The notes: a model not told the origin generated them from the sequence alone. DNA of 64,000 nucleotides from Minwuia sp. (GCA_029210175.1 JARGPL010000016.1:1-64000); one strand, 5' to 3'. Counted from the first letter of the stretch, positions 1-8,739 are shown. A program made the numbers and translations.

Positions 1-296
1 CTGATGCGGGCACCGTTCAGCGTGTAGAGATCGGGTGGTGTTTCGGAATTGAAGAAGTTGATCACAAGGACACGGCTGCCGTCCTTGCCGACCAGAATCA
101 GGTCAGGCCCGGAACGGACAAAATCAGCCGTCAGAAGCAGATGCCCCTGATCAATGACCAGACTGGTCTGGCCAGATGCATCAAACACGGCCATGAAGCT
201 TGAATGATCATCACCACCACTGAAACCTGTGGTGGGTGGGAGGTCGCGCGTCAAATCAGACTCCTGACCGATAGCCGAGAAGAGACCATCTCTCAC
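1..296 (-). CDS. N-terminal fragment of a probable RTX/FecR-type surface or secreted protein (3' end outside window)
   Basis: The minus strand stays open from an in-frame TGA near 385 to the window edge and has no ATG, so a simple ORF search misses it. The likeliest start is GTG at 294-296 behind a weak purine stretch (GGAACGGA). The translation contains FSGGDDHSSFMAVFDASG, then LLLTADFVRSGPDLILVG and DGSRVLVINFF...PPDLYTLNGA. From family knowledge, this LLL.ADF.R.GPDL.LVG..G.R.L...FF..PPDL pattern marks the N-terminal segment of very large repeat-rich secreted or adhesin proteins in Rhodospirillales-type bacteria. The body of the protein lies left of the window, so its size and repeats cannot be judged. 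TTG at about codon 15 is another possible start. Confidence 0.6.
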   Translation of the reverse strand, partial: MRDGLFSAIGQESDLTRDLPPTTGFSGGDDHSSFMAVFDASGQTSLVIDQGHLLLTADFVRSGPDLILVGKDGSRVLVINFFNSETPPDLYTLNGARI

Positions 297-664
297 TCCG
301 TTCCATGCCCGGGATCGAAGCGCGTCAATGCTCTTCCCCCCTGGCCGTCTGGTCCAGAATCGTGTCCGACCCCCCGGAACGCGATCCTCGTATCAGGCTG
401 CAATTTACGCCAAGAAGAGCGCGAGGTGCAGCCAGGAAACTCAGGTACTATAAGGGCATGATGTGCAAACCAGCCCTGAGGATTCCACGTTCCCTTGTAG
501 GATTTATGCAATCACTTATCCAGCCCATGCACATCGCGTGCTACCAACGTGTCGTGATAGAGTGATGAAGTTAACATAAATTTCACGCAAATGCCGGAAT
601 ATCATGTAAATCAGCCGGATAGACACCGCCGTGCAGGCGTCAGGGCAATCAGAAGGTAGATCAC
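297..664. other. Divergent intergenic region, no gene seen
   Basis: This stretch of about 370 bases separates the leftward partial RTX-type gene from the rightward TetR gene. Short frames cross it, but none has a credible start, RBS or protein-like composition. The part nearest the TetR gene (about 560-620) is AT-rich, with TTAACATAAATTTC around 570-583, and is the likeliest promoter area for one or both genes. A TetR operator may lie here, but I could not pick out a clear palindrome. Confidence 0.4.
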
Positions 665-1273
665 GTGAATCGCTTAGTTTCAGCCGATCAGGCGGGTGGT
701 GCCAACATGATCATGCAGGCCGCACTGGCGGCCTTCGTGAAACATGGATTTCATGGCACATCCATTCGCGAGATCGCGAGCCATGCCAAGGTGAGCGTGG
801 CGCTGATCTATTATCATTTCACGTCCAAGGACGACATCCTGCGTTCGATCATGCTGCGCGTGCATGGTGATGTGATCGAGGAATTGCGTGAGGTGCGCGA
901 CGCCTGCGATCGCGACGTGCGGACGGAACTTTCCGGCCTTATCCGCGCCCATGTGATGTGCCATTGCGAGCGGCAGGCGGAATCCTTCATTGGCAATTCC
1001 GAACTGCGCAGCCTGAGCGAACCCGCGTTGCAGGAAGTCATCGCGCAGCGCGATGCAGTGGCCGGTTTCTTCAAGGATGTCGTCGCGCGAGGTATCGCCG
1101 ATGGAACGTTTCGCACGACCCAGCAACCTGATGATGTCGTGCGGGCGATCATGGTTCTCGCGATGGGCGTATCCATGTGGTTTCGCCAGGACGGGCCGCA
1201 GACAACGGACGATGTGGTGCAGACGCACATCACGTTTGCCATGCGTTTGCTGGATGCCGCACCCGAAGGCTGA
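665..1273 (+). CDS. TetR/AcrR family transcriptional regulator
   Basis: A 202-residue protein of typical TetR length. The N-terminal helix-turn-helix reads AALAAFVKHGFHGTSIREIA...VALIYYHFTSKDDIL at roughly residues 17-60, the classic TetR DNA-binding signature. The rest is an all-helical ligand-binding and dimerisation region with no family-specific marker, so the inducer is unknown. GTG at 665 is chosen because AGAAGG lies about 9 bases upstream; an internal ATG at 707 would cut into the first helix. The neighbours (a divergent RTX-type gene and a convergent TfoX-N gene) do not reveal the target. Confidence 0.9.
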   Translation: MNRLVSADQAGGANMIMQAALAAFVKHGFHGTSIREIASHAKVSVALIYYHFTSKDDILRSIMLRVHGDVIEELREVRDACDRDVRTELSGLIRAHVMCHCERQAESFIGNSELRSLSEPALQEVIAQRDAVAGFFKDVVARGIADGTFRTTQQPDDVVRAIMVLAMGVSMWFRQDGPQTTDDVVQTHITFAMRLLDAAPEG

Positions 1274-1379
1274 GCCATTCTGTTCGCGCGGCTGCAAAAG
1301 GCTCGTGTCTGATCATGTCACAGGTGTTGTTGCGATTTGAAACACGCCAGTCAATCACCTGCGTGATGCCTTGATGCTC

Positions 1380-1748
1380 TCAGACCGTGCGCTTGCGTTT
1401 CGACGGGGGCCGTGCCGCGTCAGCCCGGAACGCAGCGTCGATCGAACCTCTGGCCCATTCCGCCGCTTCCGCCTGATCCTCATAGACGGCCTCCGGCAGC
1501 GCGAAATAGCTCATCACGCCGCGCGTCCCCCTGGATGTGTCATAGGTGAAAGGCGCGCAGCCAGCTTCTTCGTAGGCCGGGCGGTTGATGTCATCGACCT
1601 TCATGTAGATCGTTTCGCCGATGATCAGCGCGAACATCAGACCCTGATGAAACAGCCCGGCACCACCAAACATCCGCCGCAGCGTGACCGTTCCGACGGG
1701 CTCGAACAGTTCGAGGGCGAATTCCTGATACTCAGGACTGATTGCCAT
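1380..1748 (-). CDS. TfoX N-terminal domain protein
   Basis: A 122-residue protein matching the stand-alone TfoX-N fold: FEPVGTVTLRRMFGGAGLFHQGLMFALI at residues 15-42 and YMKVDDINRPAYEEAGCAPFTY at 48-69. The RRMFGG core is diagnostic. The C-terminus is basic (PPSKRKRTV). TfoX itself regulates competence in gamma-proteobacteria, but stand-alone N-domain proteins are common in alphaproteobacteria and their role is not established. The gene is convergent with the TetR gene and lies just downstream of the small lipoprotein gene on the same strand. Confidence 0.85.
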   Translation of the reverse strand: MAISPEYQEFALELFEPVGTVTLRRMFGGAGLFHQGLMFALIIGETIYMKVDDINRPAYEEAGCAPFTYDTSRGTRGVMSYFALPEAVYEDQAEAAEWARGSIDAAFRADAARPPSKRKRTV

Positions 1749-1800
1749 GAACGAAAACCGTCTTCTTTCTCAATCTGCCTGCACGCTGGGGGTTGCTGTT

Positions 1801-2271
1801 CTAGAGACCACGACCGGCGTCCCTGTTCCAGCGCAGTTCCACTTTGCGCAGCAGATTGTCGGTGGCGACCCCCTGCCAGGCATATTGAACGGACCAGCGG
1901 CCGGAGTAGGGCATGGCCTGTTTCGATGATGTGTCGAGATAGGAAACCGGACCGCGCCAGACGATCTTGTCGTCCAGCATGAACAGAGCGCATTCGTACT
2001 TGCCACTGTCGCTACATCGTTCAACCACCGAACCATCAAGGTCATTCACGCAGTCGCCGAGTGCCGGGCAGTAATGCATGGCGGCCTTGCCGTTATCTCG
2101 ATCTCGCCCGATGGCAATCGAGACATTTCTGAAACGGAGATCCCGGTCCAGTCCCGCAACCTGTTCTGCAAAGCTCTGTGTCACGAGCCTTGGCCCATCA
2201 CCGATCGATTCCGACACTTGGTTGCAGGCCAGCAGGCCGACCGCAACGATGATGAGCAGAAGGTGGCGCAT
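1801..2271 (-). CDS. Putative small lipoprotein
   Basis: A 156-residue protein beginning MRHLLLIIVAVGLLACNQ. The hydrophobic stretch ending in LLAC fits a lipobox, with Cys16 as the lipidated residue, so the mature protein should be membrane-anchored in the periplasm. The body has four further cysteines (HYCPALGDC, ERCSDSGKYEC) that could pair as disulfides, plus many charged residues. I do not recognise a named family. It is transcribed towards the TfoX-N gene and divergently from the SDR gene, with about 150 bases between. Confidence 0.6.
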   Translation of the reverse strand: MRHLLLIIVAVGLLACNQVSESIGDGPRLVTQSFAEQVAGLDRDLRFRNVSIAIGRDRDNGKAAMHYCPALGDCVNDLDGSVVERCSDSGKYECALFMLDDKIVWRGPVSYLDTSSKQAMPYSGRWSVQYAWQGVATDNLLRKVELRWNRDAGRGL

Positions 2272-2418
2272 GTCGAGTTCCCAGTATCAGTTATCTTGTG
2301 CAACCCTATGTTGATTCAACTCGTCACGACAAGGCTCGATCTCTGATCGCGAGAACGTTGTACGTGATCGGCATGTCGGGCAGGCTCCCGTCACTCAAAC
2401 AAGGGGAGGGACGGTTTC

Positions 2419-3171
2419 ATGGATCTGGGTCTCAAGGGACGGAATGTCATCGTGACCGGCGGCAGCCGGGGTATCGGCTTCGGCATGGCGGAAGCATTCG
2501 CCAAGGAAGGTGCCAATGTGGCGATCTGCGGGCGGACGCCGGCCAGCCTGGGCAAGGCACGCGACAGCCTCAGCGCACATGGCGGCAAGGTTGTGGCGGA
2601 GGCCTGTGATGTGGGCGACGCGGACGCGCTGAAGGCTTTCATCGAAGGGGCCGCCGCTTCCATGGGCGGGCTGCATGTCATGGTCAACAATCCGTCGGGG
2701 TTTGGGCGCACAGATGACGAGGACGGCTGGAAGGCCGGGCTGGACATCGACCTGATGGCGCTGGTGCGCGCGGGCTGGACGGCCATCCCGCTGATCGAGG
2801 CAGCAGGTGGCGGCAGCCTGATCCATATTTCCTCCATCTCCGGTCTGATGGCATCCGTCCGCACACCGCCCTATGGCGCGGTGAAGGCGGCCGTGATCCA
2901 GTACACCAGGACCCAGGCCGTCGATCTGGCGTCGAAGAACATCCGCGTGAACTGCATCGCGCCGGGGTCCATCGAATTCCCGGGCGGTGTCTGGGATGAC
3001 GCCCGCCAGAACAATCCGGCGCTCTACAAGGGCATTCTGGCCAGCATCCCGCATGGTCGCATGGGCCGCGCGGATGAGGTCGGCAAGCTGGCGGCTTTCC
3101 TCGGCTCCGATGCTGCATCGTGGGTCACCGGCCAGACCATCGCGGCAGACGGAGGCCAGATGTTGAGCTGA
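2419..3171 (+). CDS. SDR family NAD(P)-dependent oxidoreductase
   Basis: A 250-residue classical short-chain dehydrogenase. The N-terminal cofactor motif is TGGSRGIGFGMA (residues 14-25), followed by NNPSG in place of the usual NNAG, ISSISG with the catalytic Ser near 139, and the YGAVK active-site Tyr/Lys pair at about 153-157. The C-terminus (WVTGQTIAADGGQML) is typical of the FabG-like branch. The substrate cannot be read from sequence. The ATG at 2419 follows the purine-rich AAGGGGAGGG. Its 3' end faces the TerC gene across a strong hairpin. Confidence 0.9.
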   Translation: MDLGLKGRNVIVTGGSRGIGFGMAEAFAKEGANVAICGRTPASLGKARDSLSAHGGKVVAEACDVGDADALKAFIEGAAASMGGLHVMVNNPSGFGRTDDEDGWKAGLDIDLMALVRAGWTAIPLIEAAGGGSLIHISSISGLMASVRTPPYGAVKAAVIQYTRTQAVDLASKNIRVNCIAPGSIEFPGGVWDDARQNNPALYKGILASIPHGRMGRADEVGKLAAFLGSDAASWVTGQTIAADGGQMLS

Positions 3172-3177
3172 TGACGT

Positions 3178-3207
3178 TCCGGGGCGGCGTTTCTCTCCGC
3201 CCCCGGA
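3178..3207. terminator. Bidirectional hairpin terminator candidate
   Basis: Arms TCCGGGGCGG and CCGCCCCCGGA (one bulge) surround the loop CGTTTCTCT. It sits exactly between the convergent SDR and TerC genes, 7 bases past the SDR stop. There is no long T-run, so termination strength is inferred only from stem stability and position. Confidence 0.55.
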
Positions 3208-3216
3208 TGTCCGGTC

Positions 3217-3945
3217 TCAATTCCTTCTCGCGGCCTTCCCGCGCCGGGCGCGCTGGGCCGCAAGATTCAGGATTTCGACCAGCACGGAGAAGACGATGGC
3301 CGCGTAGATGAAGCCCCGCTCGATGTGGTAGTGCAGGCCGTCGGCGATCAGTGCCGTGCCGATCAGCAGCAGGAAGCTGAGCGCCAGCATCTTGGTCGTC
3401 GGGTGGGTTCGGATGAACCGCGACACCGGACCGGCGGCGAACAGCATGACCGCCATGGCGATGACCACCGCCGTGATCATGACGGGCAGATTCTGGGTCA
3501 TGCCGATGGCCGTGATCACCGAATCCAGCGAGAACACCAGATCGAGCGCCACGATCTGCGCGATGGCGAAGGCGAAGCTGGTGGATGCCTTTGCCTCGCC
3601 TTCCCCGTGCTGGCCTTCGACCTCCGCATGGATCTCGTAGGTGCCCTTGGCGATCAGGAACAGGCCGCCGCCGAGCAGGATCATGTCGCGCCAGCTGACA
3701 GCATGATCCCCGATACTGAATACCGGGGTCACCAGGCTCGCGATCCAGACCACGACGGACAGCAGTGCAACGCGCATCCCCAGCGCCAGGCCAAGGCCGA
3801 TCCGCCGGGCGAGCGGGCGCTGGGCCTCCGGCAATTTCTCCGTGACGATGGACAGGAACACCAGATTGTCGATGCCGAGCACGATCTCCAGCGCTGTCAG
3901 CGTGGCGAGGGATGCCCAGATACTCGGATCGCTCAGCCATTCCAT
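3217..3945 (-). CDS. TerC family integral membrane protein
   Basis: A 242-residue multi-spanning protein of the TerC family. The two conserved acidic membrane motifs are present: LEIVLGIDNLVFLSI at residues 19-33 and DLVFSLDSVITAIG near 114-127. Family members act in metal-ion (for example manganese) efflux or in metallating exported enzymes; tellurite resistance is only the historical name. A charged cytoplasmic loop (EVEGQHGEGEAKAS) and a basic C-terminus (QRARRGKAARRN) are visible. It lies 37 bases downstream of the DUF2817 gene on the same strand and may share its transcript. Confidence 0.9.
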   Translation of the reverse strand: MEWLSDPSIWASLATLTALEIVLGIDNLVFLSIVTEKLPEAQRPLARRIGLGLALGMRVALLSVVVWIASLVTPVFSIGDHAVSWRDMILLGGGLFLIAKGTYEIHAEVEGQHGEGEAKASTSFAFAIAQIVALDLVFSLDSVITAIGMTQNLPVMITAVVIAMAVMLFAAGPVSRFIRTHPTTKMLALSFLLLIGTALIADGLHYHIERGFIYAAIVFSVLVEILNLAAQRARRGKAARRN

Positions 3946-3982
3946 GTGACAGCTTCCTTCAGGAAAATGTGGCCCACGACAG

Positions 3983-5065
3983 TCAGGCGGTCAGACCCCG
4001 GATCGCGCGGCGCTGGCTGTCCAGTGCCCGGTCGAACACCATCTGTTTCCAGTCGTCTGCATCCTGATAGAACGCATCGCGCGCCTGCGCCTTGATCGCA
4101 CGCCCCCGGTCGGAGTCTGCGTCGCCATGGAACCGCAGCCAGTTGTCGGCACACAGCGCTGAGATGACTTCATGTTCGGGCAGGGTGCCATATTCGAGGG
4201 CGATGGCGGTGACGGCCACGTCGGGCAAGCTGTGTTCGATGGCATCCAGCATCTGACCGGTCAGCTTGGCCGATGCGGACGTGCCGAGGTGGGGTGACGC
4301 ACAATCGCCGTCGTACCAGTCCATGCAGCGCAGATAACCCGGGCTGTCCGGCATGTGGTCGACGATCCGCTCCCCGAACCCGCGCGGGCCGAGGCCGGTG
4401 TGATAGTCGATCACGGCCAGCCGTTCCCGGCCGGCGCAATGCCTTGCCAGCAGGCGTTCGACATTCATGCGCGACCAGCTGGGGGCGGTGCCGCCGAAGA
4501 AGATGCCGTTCTGGTGTGTGTACTGACCGGCGGACAGGGCTTCCTTGAATGCCCAGACGCCGTGCTCGCTGGTATATGCCGCAGCCCGTTCGGCCAGACG
4601 CTCCGCCGCATCATCGTCCCAGACGGTGGGGCAGAGAATGTCATGAATGGTCTCATAGCCGGCATTGACCGGTGCGCCTGCCGCGAAATCGACAAAGTTC
4701 CGGTTCAGATCGACGTTGTCTTCCGTGGTGCGGGAGATATTGGCGAAACCATAGGGATTGACCGCATGCACATGAATCTGGGCGACGGATGCCGGGGCTT
4801 CCCGCCAGAGACCGCTTTGTAGCCAGCCGACCTGAACACCGGAACCGCAGAACCCTTCCGCACCGTGCGTGCCGGAGAATGTCAGCAGAACCGCCCTGGC
4901 ATCCGGGTCGCCGATGAAGGTAATGTCCGTTGACAGAACGCCGCCATCCGGGCCGGGGACAGGGTTCTCATGGGTCTCGATCCGGGCGTTGGCACCCTTC
5001 GCGGCATCGAGAAACCGGTCCCGCGCCTGCCTGTAGTTCGCTGAAAACCACGTCTGTTCTGACAC
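3983..5065 (-). CDS. DUF2817 (M14-like) family metallopeptidase-like protein
   Basis: A 360-residue protein of the DUF2817 family, related to M14 zinc carboxypeptidases. The zinc-binding HxxE appears as SGTHGAEGFCGSG near residues 69-80, a further histidine ligand in VIDYHTGLGPRGFGE near 219-233, and the catalytic-type glutamate in IALEYGTLPEHE near 292-303. Its peptide or amide substrate is unknown. There is no signal peptide, so it is probably cytoplasmic. It is divergent from proS and upstream of the TerC gene on the same strand. Confidence 0.85.
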   Translation of the reverse strand: MSEQTWFSANYRQARDRFLDAAKGANARIETHENPVPGPDGGVLSTDITFIGDPDARAVLLTFSGTHGAEGFCGSGVQVGWLQSGLWREAPASVAQIHVHAVNPYGFANISRTTEDNVDLNRNFVDFAAGAPVNAGYETIHDILCPTVWDDDAAERLAERAAAYTSEHGVWAFKEALSAGQYTHQNGIFFGGTAPSWSRMNVERLLARHCAGRERLAVIDYHTGLGPRGFGERIVDHMPDSPGYLRCMDWYDGDCASPHLGTSASAKLTGQMLDAIEHSLPDVAVTAIALEYGTLPEHEVISALCADNWLRFHGDADSDRGRAIKAQARDAFYQDADDWKQMVFDRALDSQRRAIRGLTA

Positions 5066-5194
5066 CTTGCTTGCTCCACCCTGTTTCCTGCGCGCACCAT
5101 AGCAGCGCCAATGACCCTGCGTAATTGCATCATGCTGCGCCAGACCCTACAAACCCGGTTCCTGTGACAGTTTCCACCATACGGAGTGCGGCCC

Positions 5195-6541
5195 ATGCGG
5201 CTCTCGGAATTCTTCCTGCCCGTCCTGCGCGAGACCCCGAACGAGGCTCAGATCGCCTCGCATCGCTACATGCTGCGGGCCGGGATGATCCGCCAGTCCA
5301 GTGCAGGCATTTATTCCTGGCTGCCGCTGGGGTTCCGTGTTCTGAAGAAGATCGAGGCGATTGTCCGCGATGAACAGAACCGGGCCGGTGCCCACGAAGT
5401 CCTGATGCCGACGATCCAGCCCGCCGAACTGTGGCGCGAATCCGGCCGCTACGACGACTATGGCAAGGAAATGCTGCGCATCACGGACCGGCACGGACGC
5501 GACATGCTGTATGGCCCGACGAATGAGGAGCAGATCACAGAGATCTTCCGTTCCGCCGCCAAGTCGTACCGCGACGTGCCGCGGATGCTCTATCACATCC
5601 AGTGGAAGTTCCGCGATGAGGTGCGGCCGCGCTTTGGCATCATGCGGGGTCGCGAGTTCCTGATGAAGGACTGCTATTCCTTCGATCTGGATTTCGAAAG
5701 CTCCCGCCTGGCCTACAACAAGATGTTCGTGGCCTACCTGAAGACGTTCGAGCGGATGGGTCTGAAGGCGATCCCGATGGCGGCTGATACCGGCCCCATC
5801 GGGGGTGATCTGAGCCACGAGTTCATCATTCTGGCCGATACCGGTGAATCGGAGGTGTTCTGTCATCAGGACCTGATGAACATGGCCGTACCGCAGGATG
5901 TGGACTATCGCGCCAACCTGCAGCCCATCGTCGATACATGGACGTCAGTCTATGCCGCCGCGGACGAGATGCATGATCCGGCGAACTGCCCCGTGCCCGA
6001 ATCCGAACTGGTCAGCCAGCGCGGCATTGAGGTCGGGCACATCTTCCACTTCGGCAACAAGTATTCAAAACCGATGGGATTGAGTGTGACCGGACCGGAT
6101 GGCACCGAACAGGACGTCATCATGGGGTCGTATGGCGTGGGCGTCTCACGTCTGGTCGGCGGCATCATCGAGGCGAGCCACGACGACAACGGCATCATCT
6201 GGCCGGACTCGGTCGCACCGTTCCATGTCGGCATCGTCAACCTGAAGGCCGGGGATGATGCCTGCGATGCCATGTGCGCGGATCTGGAACAGAAGCTTCA
6301 GGCAGCCGGACTGGATGTTCTGGTGGACGACACCGGCGAACGCGCCGGTGCCAAGTTCGCCACCATGGATCTGATCGGCCTGCCCTGGCAGGTGGTGGTT
6401 GGTCCGCGTGGCCTGAAGGACGGTCAGGTCGAGGTGAAACGCCGGGCGGAAGGGGATCGCGACAGCATGGCCCCTGATGCGGCGTTGCAGCGGGTCATTG
6501 CAGGCACTGCGGTTGATGCCGCAACGCAGGGCATGTTCTAG
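5195..6541 (+). CDS. proS: Prolyl-tRNA synthetase, short alphaproteobacterial type
   Basis: Class II aminoacyl-tRNA synthetase that charges tRNA-Pro. It is 448 residues, against about 570 in E. coli, because the INS editing domain between motifs 2 and 3 is absent, as is normal in alphaproteobacteria. Visible hallmarks are [14 protein letters not shown], the TNEE segment ([12 protein letters not shown]), motif 2 ([22 protein letters not shown]) and motif 3 ([13 protein letters not shown]). The C-terminal anticodon-binding domain follows. ATG at 5195 is preferred over GTG at 5186 because GGAG lies 8 bases upstream of the ATG. The lol genes follow after 3 bases, so they are probably co-transcribed. 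Confidence 0.97.
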   Translation: MRLSEFFLPVLRETPNEAQIASHRYMLRAGMIRQSSAGIYSWLPLGFRVLKKIEAIVRDEQNRAGAHEVLMPTIQPAELWRESGRYDDYGKEMLRITDRHGRDMLYGPTNEEQITEIFRSAAKSYRDVPRMLYHIQWKFRDEVRPRFGIMRGREFLMKDCYSFDLDFESSRLAYNKMFVAYLKTFERMGLKAIPMAADTGPIGGDLSHEFIILADTGESEVFCHQDLMNMAVPQDVDYRANLQPIVDTWTSVYAAADEMHDPANCPVPESELVSQRGIEVGHIFHFGNKYSKPMGLSVTGPDGTEQDVIMGSYGVGVSRLVGGIIEASHDDNGIIWPDSVAPFHVGIVNLKAGDDACDAMCADLEQKLQAAGLDVLVDDTGERAGAKFATMDLIGLPWQVVVGPRGLKDGQVEVKRRAEGDRDSMAPDAALQRVIAGTAVDAATQGMF

Positions 6542-6544
6542 AAC

Positions 6545-7792
6545 ATGTTCAATGCCTTCGAATGGATGATCGCGGTTCGCTATCTCAGGGCCAGGCGGGC
6601 GGAAGGGTTCATCTCTGTCATCGCCTGGTTCTCGCTTGTCGGGATCGCGCTTGGCGTGGCGACGCTGATCATCGTCATGGCGGTGATGAATGGTTTCCGA
6701 ACCGAACTGGTGGACCGGATCCTGGGCCTGAACGGGCATATCTCCGTGCTTACCTATGATCAGCCGATCACGGACCATCAGGCGATGGCCGGGCAGATCA
6801 AGGGCCTGTCCGGCGTGGTTCAGGCTGCGCCCTATGTCGAGGGGCAGGTGATGATCACGGCCCGCAATGAAGCCCGCGGCGCGCTGGTTCGCGGCCTGTC
6901 GATCGAGAATCTGTCGATCCACAAGGCGCTTTCGAGCAACCTGAAGGCAGGGTCCACGGCGGCCCTGGCGGAACCGGCGACGATCATGATCGGGACGCGC
7001 ATGGCGGAACGGTTCGGTGTCGGTGTCGGCGACAAGGTGACGCTGATCTCGCCCAAGGGCACGACCACGGTCATGGGCTTTGTCCCGCGGCTTGCGACAT
7101 ACAGGGTCGCCGCCCTGTTCGAAGTCGGCATGTATGAATACGACAGCAGCTATATCTTCATGGGCCTGCCGCATGCGCAGCGCTATTTCCGCACCGGCGA
7201 CGGGGTCACGGGTATCGAGGTGGTGCTGGACAGTGCCGACGATGCGGCGTCCACGGCACAGGAGATCTATGCCCGGCTTTCCGGGGCGCCGATCCGCGTG
7301 GTCGACTGGCAGCAGGCCAATGCGTCGTTCGTTGCGGCGCTGCAGGTGGAACGGAACGTGATGTTCCTGATCCTGACCCTCATCATCCTGGTGGCTGCCT
7401 TCAACATCATTTCCAGCATGATCATGCTGGTGAAGGACAAGGGGCGTGACATCGCGATCCTGCGCACCATGGGCGCGGCGCGCGGGTCGGTGCTGCGCGT
7501 GTTCCTGATCGCCGGTGCCAGCATCGGCGTCGTGGGGACGCTGGCCGGGTTTGCCCTGGGTGTCGTCTTCTGCCTGAACATCGACACCATCCGCGTTTTT
7601 CTGGAGGGGTTGACCGGTACCGTGCTCTGGTCTCCGGAAATCCGCTGGCTGTCTCAGATACCGGCACGGATGGAGACGGGTGAGGTGTTGGGCGTTCTGG
7701 TCATGGCGCTGGCCCTGTCGTTCCTGGCGACGATCTATCCGGCATGGCGCGCGGCACGCCTCGATCCTGTCGAGGCCCTGCGCTATGAGTGA
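6545..7792 (+). CDS. lolC: Lipoprotein-releasing ABC transporter permease (LolC/LolE type)
   Basis: A 415-residue inner-membrane permease that works with LolD to release outer-membrane lipoproteins to LolA. It begins MFNAFEWMIAVRYLRARRAEGFISVIAWFS, which is typical of LolC/E, with one membrane helix near residues 22-48, a large periplasmic domain, and three C-terminal helices of the FtsX type (for example FLILTLIILVAAFNIISSMI). Only one permease gene is present here, so it may form a homodimer, as single LolC/E-type permeases do in other bacteria. It overlaps lolD by 8 bases. Confidence 0.93.
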   Translation: MFNAFEWMIAVRYLRARRAEGFISVIAWFSLVGIALGVATLIIVMAVMNGFRTELVDRILGLNGHISVLTYDQPITDHQAMAGQIKGLSGVVQAAPYVEGQVMITARNEARGALVRGLSIENLSIHKALSSNLKAGSTAALAEPATIMIGTRMAERFGVGVGDKVTLISPKGTTTVMGFVPRLATYRVAALFEVGMYEYDSSYIFMGLPHAQRYFRTGDGVTGIEVVLDSADDAASTAQEIYARLSGAPIRVVDWQQANASFVAALQVERNVMFLILTLIILVAAFNIISSMIMLVKDKGRDIAILRTMGAARGSVLRVFLIAGASIGVVGTLAGFALGVVFCLNIDTIRVFLEGLTGTVLWSPEIRWLSQIPARMETGEVLGVLVMALALSFLATIYPAWRAARLDPVEALRYE

Positions 7793-8474
7793 GACATCGG
7801 CCCTGCGTCTGGATGCGGTCGGACGCACGTTTCATCAGGGCGGGCGCGCGCTGCAGGTCCTGAACGGGGCATCCCTGGACGTGGCCCCGGGCGAGATCGT
7901 GGCCCTGGTCGGGCCATCGGGCGCAGGCAAGTCGACACTGCTTCAGATCGCTGGCCTGCTGGAGCGACCGGACAAGGGCGATGTGCTGATTGCCGGCCAG
8001 AGCAGCGGCGGCATGTCGGAGGCACAGCGCACGGTCACCCGCCGCACCTCGCTGGGCTTCGTCTACCAGTATCATCACCTGCTGCCGGAGTTTTCGGCCG
8101 AAGAGAACATCATGCTGGCACAGATGATCGCGGGAGAGCCGAAACAGAAGGCGCTCGCCCGCGCCCGCGAACTGCTCGGCATGCTGGGGATCGCGGACCG
8201 GGCCACGCATCGCCCGGCGCGCCTGTCCGGCGGGGAGCAGCAGCGCGTCGCGATCGCCCGTGCCGTGGCCAATCTGCCGAAGGTTCTGCTGGCGGATGAG
8301 CCGACGGGGAATCTCGACCCGCGCACGGCCGATCGGGTCTTTGGCCATCTGATGGAAATCGCGCAACAGGCGCGGATCGGCGTGCTTCTCGCGACGCATA
8401 ATCTTGCCCTCGCGGCCAGCATGGATCGTGCAGTCAGCCTTGCAGACGGCCAGATTCGGCCAGCTGATTTATGA
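7785..8474 (+). CDS. lolD: Lipoprotein-releasing ABC transporter ATP-binding protein LolD
   Basis: A 229-residue ABC ATPase with Walker [10 protein letters not shown] (about residues 42-50), signature [14 protein letters not shown] (about 146-159) and Walker [13 protein letters not shown], followed by the H-loop LLATHN. It powers lipoprotein release through the upstream permease. The start is the ATG at 7785, inside the last codons of lolC (TATGAGTGA), giving an 8-base overlap that suggests translational coupling. It is the last gene of the proS-lolC-lolD run. Confidence 0.95.
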   Translation: MSETSALRLDAVGRTFHQGGRALQVLNGASLDVAPGEIVALVGPSGAGKSTLLQIAGLLERPDKGDVLIAGQSSGGMSEAQRTVTRRTSLGFVYQYHHLLPEFSAEENIMLAQMIAGEPKQKALARARELLGMLGIADRATHRPARLSGGEQQRVAIARAVANLPKVLLADEPTGNLDPRTADRVFGHLMEIAQQARIGVLLATHNLALAASMDRAVSLADGQIRPADL

Positions 8475-8509
8475 TGCAACAAGGCAACAGTCAGGTGTCG
8501 TGAAAGCGC

Positions 8510-8555
8510 ATGTTCTCATTTTGTCTGGGAACACATGTTGACTCAATGAGAACAT
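8510..8555. repeat. 11-bp perfect inverted repeat upstream of the small ORF
   Basis: ATGTTCTCATT (8510-8520) and AATGAGAACAT (8545-8555) are exact reverse complements separated by 24 bases. The right arm overlaps the first half of the GAAC-N7-GAAC box. The left arm contains GTTC followed after 7 bases by GTCT, a one-mismatch version of the same box in the other orientation. The arrangement looks like paired operator sites or a looped promoter region. Confidence 0.6.
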
Positions 8556-8564
8556 TATCGGAAC
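8550..8564 (+). promoter_or_regulatory. LexA (SOS) box, GAAC-N7-GAAC
   Basis: GAACATTATCGGAAC is an exact match to the alphaproteobacterial LexA operator (GAAC-N7-GAAC, equivalent to GTTC-N7-GTTC). It lies 32 bases before the start codon of the 33-residue ORF. A possible -35 TTGACT (8538-8543) with a weak -10 GAACAT (8561-8566) would place the operator over the promoter, the expected position for repression. What is seen is the motif and its placement; LexA binding is inferred. Confidence 0.6.
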
Positions 8565-8596
8565 ATTCATTCATCAACTGAATGAGGGAGGCGATA

Positions 8597-8698
8597 ATGG
8601 ATTGGGTCAAGGACGCAGCGGGGCTCGCAGCACTGGTCGGTCTCTGGGGCGCTTTTGCCGCCTGGGCGGAAATCATCGGCTCTGTCGTTGGCAGTTGA
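8597..8698 (+). CDS. Small hydrophobic protein (33 aa) under a predicted SOS operator
   Basis: The ORF starts MDWVKDAAGLAALVGLWG and ends AAWAEIIGSVVGS, so residues 8-33 can form a single membrane helix. A clear RBS (GAGGGAGGCG, 8584-8593) precedes the ATG. It is followed 6 bases later by a GC-rich hairpin. Its own promoter/operator region, RBS and terminator make it a self-contained transcription unit between lolD and dnaE. I do not recognise the family. By analogy, several SOS-controlled tiny membrane proteins (E. coli TisB, DinQ) depolarise the membrane, but sequence similarity is not claimed. It may be missed by annotators because of its length. Confidence 0.6.
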   Translation: MDWVKDAAGLAALVGLWGAFAAWAEIIGSVVGS

Positions 8699-8701
8699 GG
8701 C

Positions 8702-8730
8702 AACGGGCGGGTTCGTGCCCGCCCTTCGTT
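8702..8730 (+). terminator. Strong hairpin terminator after the small ORF
   Basis: GGGCGGG (8705-8711), loop TTCGTG, CCCGCCC (8718-8724), followed by TTCGTT. The 7-bp all-GC stem starts 6 bases after the small ORF's stop codon. It would isolate that unit from dnaE downstream. Confidence 0.7.
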
Positions 8731-8739
8731 AATCCATTC

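Noticed and set aside
6146..7828. 560-codon minus-strand open frame opposite proS/lolC
   Set aside because: Shadow of the proS and lolC coding sequence. The translation is rich in Arg, His, Asp and Gln without motifs, and it spans two well-supported plus-strand genes.
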